DNA of 64,000 nt from Streptomyces sp. NBC_01476 (GCF_036227265.1 NZ_CP109446.1:7333001-7397000), one strand, 5' to 3'. Shown: positions 1 to 8,434, counted from the first letter of the stretch. Numbers and translations: made by a program. Notes: generated by a model from the sequence alone, not told the origin.

Positions 1-1056
1 CACGATGCGGCGCTGTCTGCCGGCCGGTGTCTGGGCGACGCCCGGGAGCTTCAGCGCTCCGTCCACCCCGCCGACCGACTGCAGGCCCAGCGTCATCATG
101 ATGATGACGTCGGGTCTGGTCTTCGCCAGCGCCTCCGCGTTGAGCGGGCTGAAGCCCTTGATCCCGGCCCGGGTCGCCACGTCCACCCCGCCGACCGCGT
201 CGATCAGCGAGTCGGCGCCGGAGCCCTGGCCGAAGATGTAGTACACACCGGCCTGGCCGCGGACGTAGAGGAACTCCACGCGGAGCCGCCGCGCGGGCTC
301 GGCCGGGACCACCTTCGCGATCTGCGCTTTCTCGGCCGCGATCTGGGTGTCCAGCCGGTCGCCGAGCAGCTTGCCCTCGGCCCGTACGCCGAGGGCCGCG
401 GCCACCTGGTCCACCAGGGGCCGCACGGTGGCGATCCCGCGCTTGGCGTCGACGACGACCACCGGGATGCCGGCCGACCGCATCTGCAGGACCACGTCCC
501 AGGGGCCGAGCGTGCTGTCGGTGATGAGCACGGTGGGGTGCAGTTTGAGGATGGCCTCGGCGTTGAGCTGATGCGTGCTGCCGGTGACCACGGGCAGCTT
601 CGCCGCCTCCGGGAATCCGGTGGACTGGTCGCGGCCCACCAACTCGCCGCCCAGGCCCAGTCCGTAGACCGTTGCCGACAGCGTGCCGTACAGGTCGAGG
701 GCGAGGATGCGGTCGACGCTGCGGACGGTCACCTTGGTGCCCTGGTTGTCGGTGACGGAGGCCGGCAGCACCGGATGCGGGGCCGTGGTGACCGGGGTGA
801 TGTCGGCGTCGGCCACCGTCGCCGTCGTGGGCCCTTGGTACGTCCTCGGATCGGCCAGCGGCTTCAGCTGCGACCACGGAAGGACCGGATTGCGCGTCGC
901 GGTGACCGAGCCGCCCGCCGCGGTCGGCGCGGAGCCTCCGCCGCCGCAGGCGGTGGCCGCGGCGGCGAGCACCAGGGCCGCGGTGACGGCGGCGACGCGG
1001 CGCGGAGGCGGCCGCAGCCGCCACTTTCGGATGATGCCAGGCCGAACCGCGCCCAT
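1..1056 (-). CDS. Hemin/iron-chelate ABC transporter substrate-binding lipoprotein (partial)
   Basis: The gene runs off the left edge; 352 codons are visible, read leftward from an ATG at 1056. It opens with a lipoprotein signal: basic residues (RKWRLRPPPRR), a hydrophobic stretch and a lipobox ending at Cys37 (ATACG), so the mature protein is probably anchored on the outer face of the membrane. The body has the layout of metal-chelate binding proteins of ABC importers. Residues 273-290 (YIFGQGSGADSLIDAVGG) and the following GIKGFSPLNAEAL resemble HmuT-type hemin binders more than ferrichrome binders; that ligand is inferred. An iron box lies about 75 bp upstream, so repression by an IdeR/DmdR-type regulator is expected. 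Permease and ATPase partners would lie outside the window. Confidence 0.75.
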   Translation of the reverse strand, partial: MGAVRPGIIRKWRLRPPPRRVAAVTAALVLAAAATACGGGGSAPTAAGGSVTATRNPVLPWSQLKPLADPRTYQGPTTATVADADITPVTTAPHPVLPASVTDNQGTKVTVRSVDRILALDLYGTLSATVYGLGLGGELVGRDQSTGFPEAAKLPVVTGSTHQLNAEAILKLHPTVLITDSTLGPWDVVLQMRSAGIPVVVVDAKRGIATVRPLVDQVAAALGVRAEGKLLGDRLDTQIAAEKAQIAKVVPAEPARRLRVEFLYVRGQAGVYYIFGQGSGADSLIDAVGGVDVATRAGIKGFSPLNAEALAKTRPDVIIMMTLGLQSVGGVDGALKLPGVAQTPAGRQRRIV

Positions 1057-1130
1057 GATGCCCCCACACTCCCCGGCCGTGCCGGACCGACGCTCCCCTG
1101 ACGGCCCACAGCAAGATCGCTGAATTGAAC

Positions 1131-1149
1131 TTAGGTAAGGCTAGCCTTA
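1131..1149 (-). promoter_or_regulatory. Iron box (IdeR/DmdR-type operator)
   Basis: TTAGGTAAGGCTAGCCTTA is a 19-bp interrupted palindrome that matches the actinobacterial iron-box consensus TTAGGTTAGSCTAACCTAA at most positions. It sits 75 bp upstream of the lipoprotein start at 1056, where it would cover the promoter. The site is read directly from sequence; binding by an iron-dependent repressor is inferred from the known consensus. Confidence 0.85.
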
Positions 1150-1429
1150 CTTTCTCTGAATGCAAACCCCTGCCGCACATTTCGCAGCCGGCCGGTGGGG
1201 TCTTGCCCGGGCGCGCTGCCTGCGGGGACGTGCCGAAGGGAGCGCGGCGGGGCCGTGCTCCGGGGCCGACCGCACCCGGTGTTCGGAGACCCGGTCGCGG
1301 ACGCGGAACGGCAACTCGGCTTCCCCGCAAGAGAGTTCGGCGGCGCTGCGGCAGGCGGCGGGAAAGCGCCCCGCGGGTGACTTCCCGCACCGACCCGAAG
1401 GCGGCGCGGGCGCGCCCGGTGGCTTTCGT
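1150..1429. other. Intergenic stretch without a recognisable gene
   Basis: Together with 1057-1130 this is a 373-bp gap between the iron-regulated lipoprotein gene and the convergent end of the LysR gene. Apart from the iron box I see no coding frame with believable codon use, no strong hairpin and no repeat. The open frames through it are GC-driven shadows. Confidence 0.6.
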
Positions 1430-2329
1430 TCAGTCCAGCGGCGGCTGGTCGAACGCGGAGATCAGGGCACCGACGTCGCGGCGCCGGGAGGTGGCCGGCC
1501 ATACCGCCCAGGTGCGGCGCACCAGCGGGTGGCCGGTGAGCGGCGACCACACCACGCTGTCGGGGATGGACTGCGACCAGTGCGGGGGTGCCAGCGCGAA
1601 GGCCTGCCCCGCGCTGACGGCCGCGAGCTTCACCTCGGCGATCAGCGCCTGCCCTTCGGGCGCGTCGGGGCCGAGATCCAGACCGTGGCTGCGCAGGATC
1701 GCCGTCAGCTCGTCGTACCAGGCGGGGCTGCCCGCGCGGGGGAAGCCCAGCCACTCCAGACCGGCGAGCGCGTCCAGCGCGATGCCCTCGGGGCCCACGA
1801 GTTCCGCCGCCCGCTCCCTGGCCAGCAGGACGCCCAGCGCCTCCCTGACCACCAGCAGCGCGTCGAAGTCCTGCCCGGGCGGACGCTCCCGCAGCAGTCC
1901 CACATCGAGTTCGCCCTGCTGGAGCGCGGCCAGCTGGCTGGAGGTCGACAAGTGGCGCGCCTGCACCCGGGTGCCGGGGTCGGCCTCGGCCAGGCGGGCC
2001 AGCGCGGTGGTGAGCACCTCGGTGGGCAGCTCCAGCGGGATGCCGAGCCGCAGCACCCCGCCGCCCGCCGCCGCGTGACGGGCCATGGCGCGTACCGCCT
2101 GGTCGTGGCGGGCGACCAGGGCACGGGCCTCGCCGAGCAGTGTCGCCCCGGCGTCCGTCGGCCGTACGCCGGTGCTGCTGCGGACCAGGAGCTTCACGCC
2201 GAGCTGGCGCTCCAGCCCGCCGACGGTCTGGGAGAGCGCCGGCTGGCTGATGTGCAGGCGGCGGGCGGCGGCGGACAGCCCGCCCTCTTCGACCACCGCG
2301 ATGAACGCCCGCATCTCCCGCATCTCCAT
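1430..2329 (-). CDS. LysR-family transcriptional regulator
   Basis: A 299-residue protein of normal LysR length. The N-terminal winged helix-turn-helix is clear: FIAVVEEGGLSAAARRLHIS followed by QPALSQTVGGLERQLG near residues 8-45. A substrate-sensing domain follows (GGVLRLGIPLELPTEVLT onward). The frame opens 12 codons further upstream, but the ATG at 2329 (MEMREMRAF) places the HTH where LysR proteins normally have it, so I chose it. It is divergent from the crotonase-family hydrolase at 2491, with 161 bp between them, the usual arrangement of a LysR activator and its target. The inducer is unknown. Confidence 0.9.
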   Translation of the reverse strand: MEMREMRAFIAVVEEGGLSAAARRLHISQPALSQTVGGLERQLGVKLLVRSSTGVRPTDAGATLLGEARALVARHDQAVRAMARHAAAGGGVLRLGIPLELPTEVLTTALARLAEADPGTRVQARHLSTSSQLAALQQGELDVGLLRERPPGQDFDALLVVREALGVLLARERAAELVGPEGIALDALAGLEWLGFPRAGSPAWYDELTAILRSHGLDLGPDAPEGQALIAEVKLAAVSAGQAFALAPPHWSQSIPDSVVWSPLTGHPLVRRTWAVWPATSRRRDVGALISAFDQPPLD

Positions 2330-2490
2330 GACCCCATCGCACCACGCCGCAGGCCCCGGGGCCACGCACTGCCAGAGGATCCGCTTATGGCGCCCCTCGG
2401 CCCGCTGTCTTGCCGGGGCCTTGGGGTTCAGGGCATCGGAGAGTTCCCTGGTGAGAGAGCACCACCCGATCGTTTCGAGGAGTCCTTCAC

Positions 2491-3252
2491 ATGAACACCC
2501 AGCCCGCGTACTTCACCGCGTTCGAGAACCTGGCGATGGAGCGGACGCCCTCCGGAGTCCTCACGGTGCGTTTCCACACCGGCGACGGCCCGGCGACCTT
2601 CACCGGCCGGCTGCACACCGACTTCCCCCGCGCCCTGTACGAGATCGGTGAGGACCGCGGCAACCGCGTGCTGGTCCTGACCGGAACCGGCGACCGGTTC
2701 ATGACGGACATCGACGGCGCCAGCCTCGGCGACATCACCAGGCCCGCTGAGTGGGACCGCACCATTTCCGAAGGCCGCCGCGTCATGCAGCGCCTGGCCG
2801 ACCTGGAGATGCCGATCGTGGCCGCCGTGAACGGGCCGGCCACCATCCACAGCGAGTATGCCCTGATCTCCGACATCGTCATCGTCTCCGACACCACCGT
2901 CTTCTCCGACTTCCCCCACCTGACTTTCGGGATCGTCCCCGGCGACGGCATCCACATCGTGTGGGAGGAGGCCCTCGGCCTCAACCGGGCCCGCTACCTG
3001 ACCATGACCCACGGTTCCTTCACCGCCGAGCAGGCCGAACGCTGGGGCGCCGTGGCCGAGGTCGTCGCCCAGGACAAGGTCCTCCTGCGCGCCCGCGAAC
3101 TCGCCGAGACGCTGGCCGCGAAGCCGCAACTGCTCACCCGCTACCTCGCGGTGACACTCCGTCAGCGCATCAGCCGGCGGATCGCCGAGGGCACCCAGCT
3201 CGGCATGGCCCTGGAGGGCCTCACCGCCGCGGACCTCGCCCACCAGGGCTGA
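2491..3252 (+). CDS. Crotonase-superfamily beta-diketone hydrolase-like protein
   Basis: A 253-residue enoyl-CoA hydratase/isomerase fold protein, preceded by GAGGAG. Beyond the generic fold it resembles 6-oxocamphor hydrolase: AAVNGPATIH at 111-120, SDFPHLTFGIVPGDG at 139-153 and HIVW just after. The residues that in 6-oxocamphor hydrolase are His122, His145 and Asp154 fall here at His120, His143 and Asp152, a constant offset of two. This suggests retro-Claisen C-C cleavage of a cyclic or linear beta-diketone rather than hydration of an enoyl-CoA. The substrate cannot be read from sequence. The divergent LysR gene probably controls it. A plain enoyl-CoA hydratase is the alternative. Confidence 0.75.
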   Translation: MNTQPAYFTAFENLAMERTPSGVLTVRFHTGDGPATFTGRLHTDFPRALYEIGEDRGNRVLVLTGTGDRFMTDIDGASLGDITRPAEWDRTISEGRRVMQRLADLEMPIVAAVNGPATIHSEYALISDIVIVSDTTVFSDFPHLTFGIVPGDGIHIVWEEALGLNRARYLTMTHGSFTAEQAERWGAVAEVVAQDKVLLRARELAETLAAKPQLLTRYLAVTLRQRISRRIAEGTQLGMALEGLTAADLAHQG

Positions 3253-3320
3253 CCCGATTCCCGCGGTGCGGGACGCGGGGACCGCCGGCGGGGCGGCGGA
3301 CCGCGCCCGGCCGGCCCGTC

Positions 3321-4184
3321 TCAGTCGTGCGGGACGATGGCGACCGGGCAGACGGCGTGATGAAGGGCCGCGTGGGTGACCGGGCCGATGCGGATGACGG
3401 CGGGGGCGGGCCGCCTGCGGCGGCCGACGACCAGCAGGACCGTGCCGTCGGCCGCCTCGATCAGGCGCTGCGCCACCGGTCCGTCGACGACGGTCTCCTT
3501 CACCTCGACGCCGGGGAAGCGGGCACGCCACGGCGCGAGCATCGCGGCCAGCCCCTCCACCTGCTCGATCCGCAGCTCGCGCGCCAGCTGGGGTCCTGGC
3601 GGCGGCGCGGCGTAGCCGTACTCCCGGTGCCGGTCCCAGACGTGGAGGGCGCGCACGGTGGCGCCCCGGGCCGCCGCGGACGCGAAGGCGAAGGCGAGCG
3701 GCGGGTCGTCGGGGCGGCCCAGGTCGAGACCGACGACGACCTCCCTGCGGCCCGTTTCCCGCGCCGCGCCCTCCGCGCGGACCGCCACCACCGGCCGCTC
3801 GGAGCGCGCCGCCACATGCAGGCCCACCGAGCCCTGGAAGAATCCGTACATCTCGCCGAGGCCCCGCGAGCCGAGCACCACCATCTCCGCGGTGGCCGCC
3901 GCCTCGACCAGGACGTTCATCGGCGTGCCGGCGACCTGCCGCACGGTGATGTCCAGCCCCTGGTGACGTTCGGCGAGCTCTTTGCCGGCCTCCCGCACCT
4001 GGTTCTCCTCCCAGAAGCGCAGCCCCTCCGGTGCCGGTGAGAACTGCACATTGCTGATCGGCGCCTGCCAGACATTGAGCAGCTCGACCGGCAGGTGCCG
4101 CAGCGCCGCCTCCTCACCGGCCCACCGCGCGGCCGCAAAGCTCTCAGCGGAGCCGTCCACTCCGACCAGCACGGGGTTCGCCAT
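3321..4184 (-). CDS. Universal stress protein, tandem UspA domains (1)
   Basis: A 287-residue protein made of two UspA domains in tandem. The first begins NPVLVGVDGSAESFAAARWA and ends with the ATP-binding G-2x-G-9x-G(S) loop (GSRGLGEMYGFFQGSVG). In the second domain (VVVGLDLGRPDDPP onward) the loop is degenerate (GRRRRPAPAVIRIGPV). I chose the ATG at 4184 because AGGAGG lies 8 bp ahead; the frame reaches 10 codons further. In mycobacteria and streptomycetes such proteins belong to the DevR/OsdR hypoxia and dormancy regulon. The gene is divergent from the alcohol dehydrogenase and opens the stress cluster. Confidence 0.92.
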   Translation of the reverse strand: MANPVLVGVDGSAESFAAARWAGEEAALRHLPVELLNVWQAPISNVQFSPAPEGLRFWEENQVREAGKELAERHQGLDITVRQVAGTPMNVLVEAAATAEMVVLGSRGLGEMYGFFQGSVGLHVAARSERPVVAVRAEGAARETGRREVVVGLDLGRPDDPPLAFAFASAAARGATVRALHVWDRHREYGYAAPPPGPQLARELRIEQVEGLAAMLAPWRARFPGVEVKETVVDGPVAQRLIEAADGTVLLVVGRRRRPAPAVIRIGPVTHAALHHAVCPVAIVPHD

Positions 4185-4525
4185 CTTCGGTACCTCCTGA
4201 GACGTTGATTTCACCCATTCGTTGGGAAAGCGACCTATTAGAGCCGATTATCCCAGGTCATCCCTGGGGACGGCCAGGGCCGGTCAGTCCATGGCAGGTG
4301 CCGTTGGGCCCTGCCGTGATGCCGCCGGCCGGTCGTACGGCGATACGGCACACGGCCCCGACAGAGGGACCGGTCGGCCCTGGCGGGCGTCGGGACCCGG
4401 GCGCAGGCTGGACAGAGAGGGACGGAACCGGCGTCCGGGTGACTGCCGCCGCACGTGCAGAAGTGGCCCCGCGGAGCGGACCACGAAGAACACCACGTCC
4501 CAGAAGAACACGAGGAGTTGGCACC
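4185..4525. other. Divergent promoter region between usp and alcohol dehydrogenase
   Basis: This 341-bp divergent space serves two outward genes. It contains a DevR-box-like palindrome at 4365-4381 and several GGGAC/GTCC half-sites around 4275-4310 and 4390-4400. No believable coding frame is present: the long open frames reaching in from the right have no conserved content. Confidence 0.6.
4365..4381. promoter_or_regulatory. DevR/OsdR-box-like palindrome
   Basis: AGGGACCGGTCGGCCCT has arms AGGGAC and GGCCCT around a 5-bp centre, close to the DevR-type core GGGAC-N4-GTCCC although one base longer in the spacer. It lies 145 bp before the alcohol dehydrogenase start. Assignment to the DevR-like regulator at 15419 is inference. 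Confidence 0.35.
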
Positions 4526-5626
4526 ATGAAAGCACTCGTCTTCGACGGTCCGGGCCGATCCGCCTGGCAGGACGCCCCCGACCCCGGCATCAAGGACCCC
4601 GCGGACGCGATCATCCGCGTCGAGGCGGTCACCATCTGCGGCACCGACCTGCACATCCTCAAAGGGGACGTGCCCGAGGTGCGGCCCGGCACGATCCTCG
4701 GCCACGAGGCCGTCGGCGAGGTCATCGAAACCGGCAGCGAGGTCCACGACTTCCAGCCGGGCGACCGGGTGCTGGTCTCCTGCATCAGCGCGTGCGGCCG
4801 GTGCCGCTTCTGCCGGGAAGGCGCCTACGGACAGTGCCGTGGCGGTGGCGGCTGGATCCTCGGCCACACCATCGACGGAACACAGGCCGAGTACGTGCGC
4901 GTACCCTTCGCCGACCTGTCACTCCATGCGCTGCCGGCCTCGGTGAACGCCAAGGACGCGGTGCTGCTCGCCGACATCTTCCCCACCGCCTACGAAGTGG
5001 GCGTACTCAACGGTGAGGTACGGCCCGGGGACACGGTGGCCGTGGTCGGGGCAGGTCCGGTCGGACTGGCCGCGATCGCCACCGCGAAGCTGTACTCGCC
5101 GGAGCGGATCATCGCCGTCGACCTCTCGCCCACCCGGCTGGACGCCGCGAAAGAGCTCGGCGCGGACGCCGTCGCCACGGTCGAGGAGAGCGCGCAACTG
5201 GTCGCCGACCTCACCGGCGGGCTGGGCGCGGACGTCACCATCGAGGCGGTCGGGGTGCCGGAGAGCTTCGAGCTGTGCACCCGCATGGTGCGCCCCGGCG
5301 GCCACCTCGCCAACGTCGGCGTGCACGGCGCGCCGGTCACCTTGCACCTGGAAGACCTGTGGGCGAAGAACGTCACCATCCGCACCGGACTGGTCGACAC
5401 CTCCTCCACCCCGACCCTGCTGCGGATGCTCATCGACGGCAGGCTCCCCGCGTCCTCCCTGGTCACCCACACCTTCGAACTCGACCGGATGGACGAGGCG
5501 TACGACATCTTCGCCCGGGCGGCCGACACCGGCGCGCTCAAGGTCGTACTCGGCGAACCGGCGCACGACACCGTGAGCGTCCGGGACGAGACGATCCCCG
5601 GCGCCGAAAGGCCCGACGAGAGGTAG
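4526..5626 (+). CDS. Zinc-dependent alcohol dehydrogenase
   Basis: A 366-residue medium-chain dehydrogenase starting at an ATG preceded by CGAGGAG. Catalytic zinc ligands are visible at Cys38 (TICGTDLH) and His60-Glu61 (LGHEAVGE). The structural zinc lobe has Cys90, Cys93, Cys96 and Cys104. The Rossmann motif is VVGAGPVG, followed by an acidic IIAVDLSPTR that favours NAD(H). The class interconverts alcohols and aldehydes or ketones. The gene sits between a universal stress protein and an XRE-flavin protein, with only 5 bp to the latter, so the two are probably co-transcribed. A role in fermentative redox balance during oxygen limitation is inferred from the neighbours. Confidence 0.93.
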   Translation: MKALVFDGPGRSAWQDAPDPGIKDPADAIIRVEAVTICGTDLHILKGDVPEVRPGTILGHEAVGEVIETGSEVHDFQPGDRVLVSCISACGRCRFCREGAYGQCRGGGGWILGHTIDGTQAEYVRVPFADLSLHALPASVNAKDAVLLADIFPTAYEVGVLNGEVRPGDTVAVVGAGPVGLAAIATAKLYSPERIIAVDLSPTRLDAAKELGADAVATVEESAQLVADLTGGLGADVTIEAVGVPESFELCTRMVRPGGHLANVGVHGAPVTLHLEDLWAKNVTIRTGLVDTSSTPTLLRMLIDGRLPASSLVTHTFELDRMDEAYDIFARAADTGALKVVLGEPAHDTVSVRDETIPGAERPDER

Positions 5627-5631
5627 CCCCC

Positions 5632-6294
5632 GTGACTCAGGCTTCGAGCGCATCCGCGCAGGGCGACGTCGGACGGCGGCTGGCGCAACGGCGCGAGCAG
5701 CTCTCGCTGACCCGGACGCAGGCCGCAGAACGGGCCGGTGTCGACCCGGGCTACCTGGAGTACGTGGAGGAGCAGCCGGGAGCCTCGCCCGGGGCTGAGT
5801 TCCTGCTGCGTATGGCCGACGCCCTCGACACGACGCTGTCGCATCTGCGGGGCGGCGACACCGGGCTGCCCCCCGGCACCGGCCGGGCCGCCCGGAACCC
5901 GCGCTTCACCGAACTGGACGCGGCCGAGTGCCGTGCGCTGATGGCGGACCACGGTGTCGGCAGGATCGGGGTCCGTACGCCGGAGGGTCCGGCGATCGTG
6001 CCGGTCAACTACGACGTGGTGGACGGCGCGGTCGTCTTCAGGACGGCGCCCGGCAGCGCCCCGTCGCTGGCGGCGGGGCACGAGACCGCCTTCGAGGTCG
6101 ACCGGATCGACGATGCGCTGAGCCGGGGCTGGAGCGTTCTCGTCACCGGCCCAGCCGCCCGGGTCACCGACCCCGAGACCGTACGGCACCTGACGGCCCG
6201 GGCGTACACGACCCCCTGGGCCGGGGGAGAGCGTGACGAGTGGATACGGCTCGAACCGGCACGTGTCAGCGGGCGCCGCATCACCACCCGCTGA
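5632..6294 (+). CDS. XRE helix-turn-helix fused to pyridoxamine-phosphate-oxidase-like domain
   Basis: A 220-residue two-domain protein starting at a GTG 5 bp after the alcohol dehydrogenase stop, with GACGAGAGG as ribosome site. Residues about 12-65 form an XRE-type HTH (RLAQRREQLSLTRTQAAERA followed by GVDPGYLEYVEE). Residues about 90-215 form a split-barrel flavin-binding domain of the pyridoxamine 5'-phosphate oxidase type (ECRALMADHGVGRIGV, then AIVPVNYDVVDGAVVFRT). This fusion recurs in actinobacterial stress clusters. It could be a flavin-sensing redox regulator or a DNA-tethered F420/FMN reductase; the sequence does not decide. Confidence 0.88.
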   Translation: MTQASSASAQGDVGRRLAQRREQLSLTRTQAAERAGVDPGYLEYVEEQPGASPGAEFLLRMADALDTTLSHLRGGDTGLPPGTGRAARNPRFTELDAAECRALMADHGVGRIGVRTPEGPAIVPVNYDVVDGAVVFRTAPGSAPSLAAGHETAFEVDRIDDALSRGWSVLVTGPAARVTDPETVRHLTARAYTTPWAGGERDEWIRLEPARVSGRRITTR

Positions 6295-6310
6295 CCGGGC
6301 CCGCAGGCCG

Positions 6311-6362
6311 CGTACGGAAGCCGGATACGGAAGCCGCATACGAAGGCCGCATACGAAGGAAC
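6311..6362 (+). repeat. 13-bp tandem repeat, four units
   Basis: Four 13-bp units run head to tail: CGTACGGAAGCCG, GATACGGAAGCCG, CATACGAAGGCCG and CATACGAAGGAAC. They lie in the 99-bp spacer between the XRE-flavin gene and the CBS gene and end about 30 bp before the CBS start. This could be a polymorphic spacer or part of the leader; no binding protein is known. Confidence 0.8.
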
Positions 6363-6393
6363 GGGAAAGAAAGCCACTGGAAGGCGAGACACC

Positions 6394-7080
6394 ATGAGGC
6401 AGCACCGGAACGTGAGCGACCTGATGACGACGTCGGTCGTCCGGGTCCGCCCGGAGACGGGATACAAGGACATCGCCGGCATTCTGAGCGATTACGACAT
6501 CAGCGCGGTCCCTGTCGTCGACGCGGACGACCGGCCGCTCGGCGTGGTCTCCGAGGCCGACCTGATGCGCAAGGAGTCCGCACACCCCGACCCCGAGGGA
6601 CTGCTCGCCGCCGCACGGCCCTCGGAGCGCACCCGCGCACGGGCCACCGCCACCGACGCCGCCGGGCTGATGACCAGCCCCGCGGTCGTCGCGCACCCCG
6701 ACTGGACGGTTGTCGAGGCGGCCCGCGTGATGGAGGAACACCACGTCAAGCGGCTCCCGGTGGTGGACGGAATCGGCACCCTGGTCGGCATCGTCAGCCG
6801 GGCGGACCTGCTGCGGCTCTTCCTCCGCAAGGACCACGCGATCCGCGAGGAGATCGCCGGCGATGTGCTGGACCGTACGCTGCGGATATCGCCCACCGAG
6901 GTCGATGTCGAGGTCGCCGACGGCCGGGTGACCCTGCACGGCACGGTCGAACGCCGCAGCCTGATCCCGATGGCGAAACGGCTCTGCGAGGGGGTCGACG
7001 GTGTCGTGGATGTCACCGAGGACCTGGACTACCGCACCGCCGACGCGGCGCCCTCCCCCGAGCGGGCCGCCCGCCGGTAG
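6394..7080 (+). CDS. CBS-pair and BON domain protein (1)
   Basis: A 228-residue soluble protein. Two CBS motifs form a Bateman module: VSDLMTTSVVRVRPETGYKD from residue 7 and AAGLMTSPAVVAHPDWTVVE from about 88, each ending in the typical GVVSEADL or GIVSRADLL. A BON domain follows at about 150-215 (DVEVADGRVTLHGTVERRS). CBS pairs bind adenosine nucleotides, so the protein probably senses energy charge. BON domains in bacteria associate with membranes or phospholipid. It lies downstream of the XRE-flavin gene and upstream of the flavodoxin, and has a close relative at 14048. No catalytic domain is attached, and its partner is unknown. Confidence 0.92.
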   Translation: MRQHRNVSDLMTTSVVRVRPETGYKDIAGILSDYDISAVPVVDADDRPLGVVSEADLMRKESAHPDPEGLLAAARPSERTRARATATDAAGLMTSPAVVAHPDWTVVEAARVMEEHHVKRLPVVDGIGTLVGIVSRADLLRLFLRKDHAIREEIAGDVLDRTLRISPTEVDVEVADGRVTLHGTVERRSLIPMAKRLCEGVDGVVDVTEDLDYRTADAAPSPERAARR

Positions 7081-7154
7081 CCGCTCACCCCATGACCGCG
7101 CCGGCCCGCAGCCGCGGGCGCCGGCCAGGACCGAGCACCGAAGAGGTGATGGGC

Positions 7155-7670
7155 ATGACAGGGCCACGTGTTCTTGTCGCGTACGCGTCGAAGAACGGGT
7201 CCACGGCACAGATCGCCCAGTGGATCGGCGAGTCTCTCGCAGGTCAGGACATCCAGGCCGATGTACGCCCGGCCGCCGAGGTCGGCGACCTCGGCGGATA
7301 CGACGCCGTGATCCTCGGCTCGGGCCTGTACGCCGGCCGCTGGCTGCGTGACGCGATCCGGTTCACCCGCCGCCACCGCAAGGCCCTGCTGGAGATGCCG
7401 GTCTGGCTGTTCAGCAGCGGTCCGCTCGATGCCTCCGCGGCCGAGCGCACCGTTTCCCCCGTCCGGACCGCCACGAGGGCCGCAGAACGGGTGGACGCCG
7501 CCGATCACATGACCTTCGGCGGCCGGCTGACCGACGGCGCCCACGGCTTCGTCGCCCGGCAGATCCTCGCCAAGAACAAGGGCGGCGACTTCCGCGACCG
7601 CGAGCAGATCCGTACCTGGGCGCTGAAAGTGGGCGACGACGTCGCCGCGGGCCGGCACGAGCTGATCTGA
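7155..7670 (+). CDS. Flavodoxin-domain protein (HemG/menaquinone-dependent type)
   Basis: A 171-residue flavodoxin fold. The FMN phosphate loop is VLVAYASKNGSTAQIAQWIG at residues 6-25, and the second flavin loop is ILGSGLYAGRWLRDA. The length and the FSSGPLD segment resemble the HemG-like protoporphyrinogen dehydrogenase family. Two starts compete at 7149 and 7155. The second stands 8 bp from GAGG and the first only 2 bp, so 7155 is preferred. The oxidant would be menaquinone by analogy with HemG, and the substrate is not certain. Its place between two CBS proteins suggests electron handling under low oxygen. Confidence 0.85.
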   Translation: MTGPRVLVAYASKNGSTAQIAQWIGESLAGQDIQADVRPAAEVGDLGGYDAVILGSGLYAGRWLRDAIRFTRRHRKALLEMPVWLFSSGPLDASAAERTVSPVRTATRAAERVDAADHMTFGGRLTDGAHGFVARQILAKNKGGDFRDREQIRTWALKVGDDVAAGRHELI

Positions 7671-7759
7671 GCCGCACCCGGGCGCCGGCCGGCCGGAACC
7701 GGCGGCACGGCGCCCGGGAGCACGGCGCCCGGGAGCACCACGCCGAACAGGAGGGAACC

Positions 7760-8380
7760 ATGACCGACTCCCCGCGTACCGTCGGCGACGTCATGACACA
7801 CGGCGCCGTCGCAGTGGGCCGCGACGCCGGCTTCGAGGAGATCGTCGGGACGATGCTGCGCTGGCGCGTCGGCTCCCTTCCCGTACTGACGGGCGACGGC
7901 CGGGTCGTCGGCGTGGTCGCCGAGGACGACCTGCTGACCGAGGAGGAGCTGGGCGGCGGTGACCCGGGCGGGAACGGCCCGCTCCGCGGCGCGCCGGCTC
8001 CCGCCAGGACCGCGGCCACCGCGGAACAGCTGATGACCGCCCCTGCGGTGTGCGTGCACGCCGGGACGACGCTCGCCGAGGCGGCCCGGGCGATGGCCCG
8101 GCGCCGGATCAGGCGGCTGCCGGTGACCGACGCCGAAGGAATCCTGCGGGGCAGCGTCAGCCGCCGTGACCTGCTGAAGGTCTTCCTGCCCGCGGACGGA
8201 CCCCCGGTGCCGGAGAACGGACCCCCGGTGCCGGAGAACGGACCCCCGGTGCCGGAGAACGGACAGCCGGGCGTCACGGGCCGTGGCGGCCCGCCGGGCG
8301 GGGGAGCGGACGCAGGCGGGTCAGCCGGCCGCGGGGGCCGTTCGACCCGTGGTGGCGGGGGCGGCGGAGGACGACCGTGA
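7760..8380 (+). CDS. CBS-pair protein with repeat-bearing C-terminal tail
   Basis: A 206-residue protein with two CBS motifs (VGDVMTHGAVAVGRDAGFEE at 8-27; AEQLMTAPAVCVHAGTTLAE from 88) and no BON domain. After the second CBS the sequence leaves any conserved fold. Three copies of the heptapeptide GPPVPEN are followed by a long glycine-rich tail ending in eight glycines. The heptads are encoded by an exact 21-bp tandem repeat, so the tail probably varies between strains. The start has AACAGGAGGG ahead. The nucleotide-binding role is inferred from the family. The next gene is a universal stress protein 54 bp on. Confidence 0.9.
   Translation: MTDSPRTVGDVMTHGAVAVGRDAGFEEIVGTMLRWRVGSLPVLTGDGRVVGVVAEDDLLTEEELGGGDPGGNGPLRGAPAPARTAATAEQLMTAPAVCVHAGTTLAEAARAMARRRIRRLPVTDAEGILRGSVSRRDLLKVFLPADGPPVPENGPPVPENGPPVPENGQPGVTGRGGPPGGGADAGGSAGRGGRSTRGGGGGGGRP
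8198..8260 (+). repeat. 21-bp in-frame tandem repeat, three exact units
   Basis: Three identical 21-bp units starting GGACCCCCGGTGCC encode GPPVPEN three times in the tail of the CBS protein. Each unit is seven codons, so changes in copy number keep the frame. Confidence 0.95.
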
Positions 8381-8434
8381 GAGCAGAGCCCGCGGTGGCG
8401 GACATCGTGGGACGACGCCTGGAGGCGAGACGCG

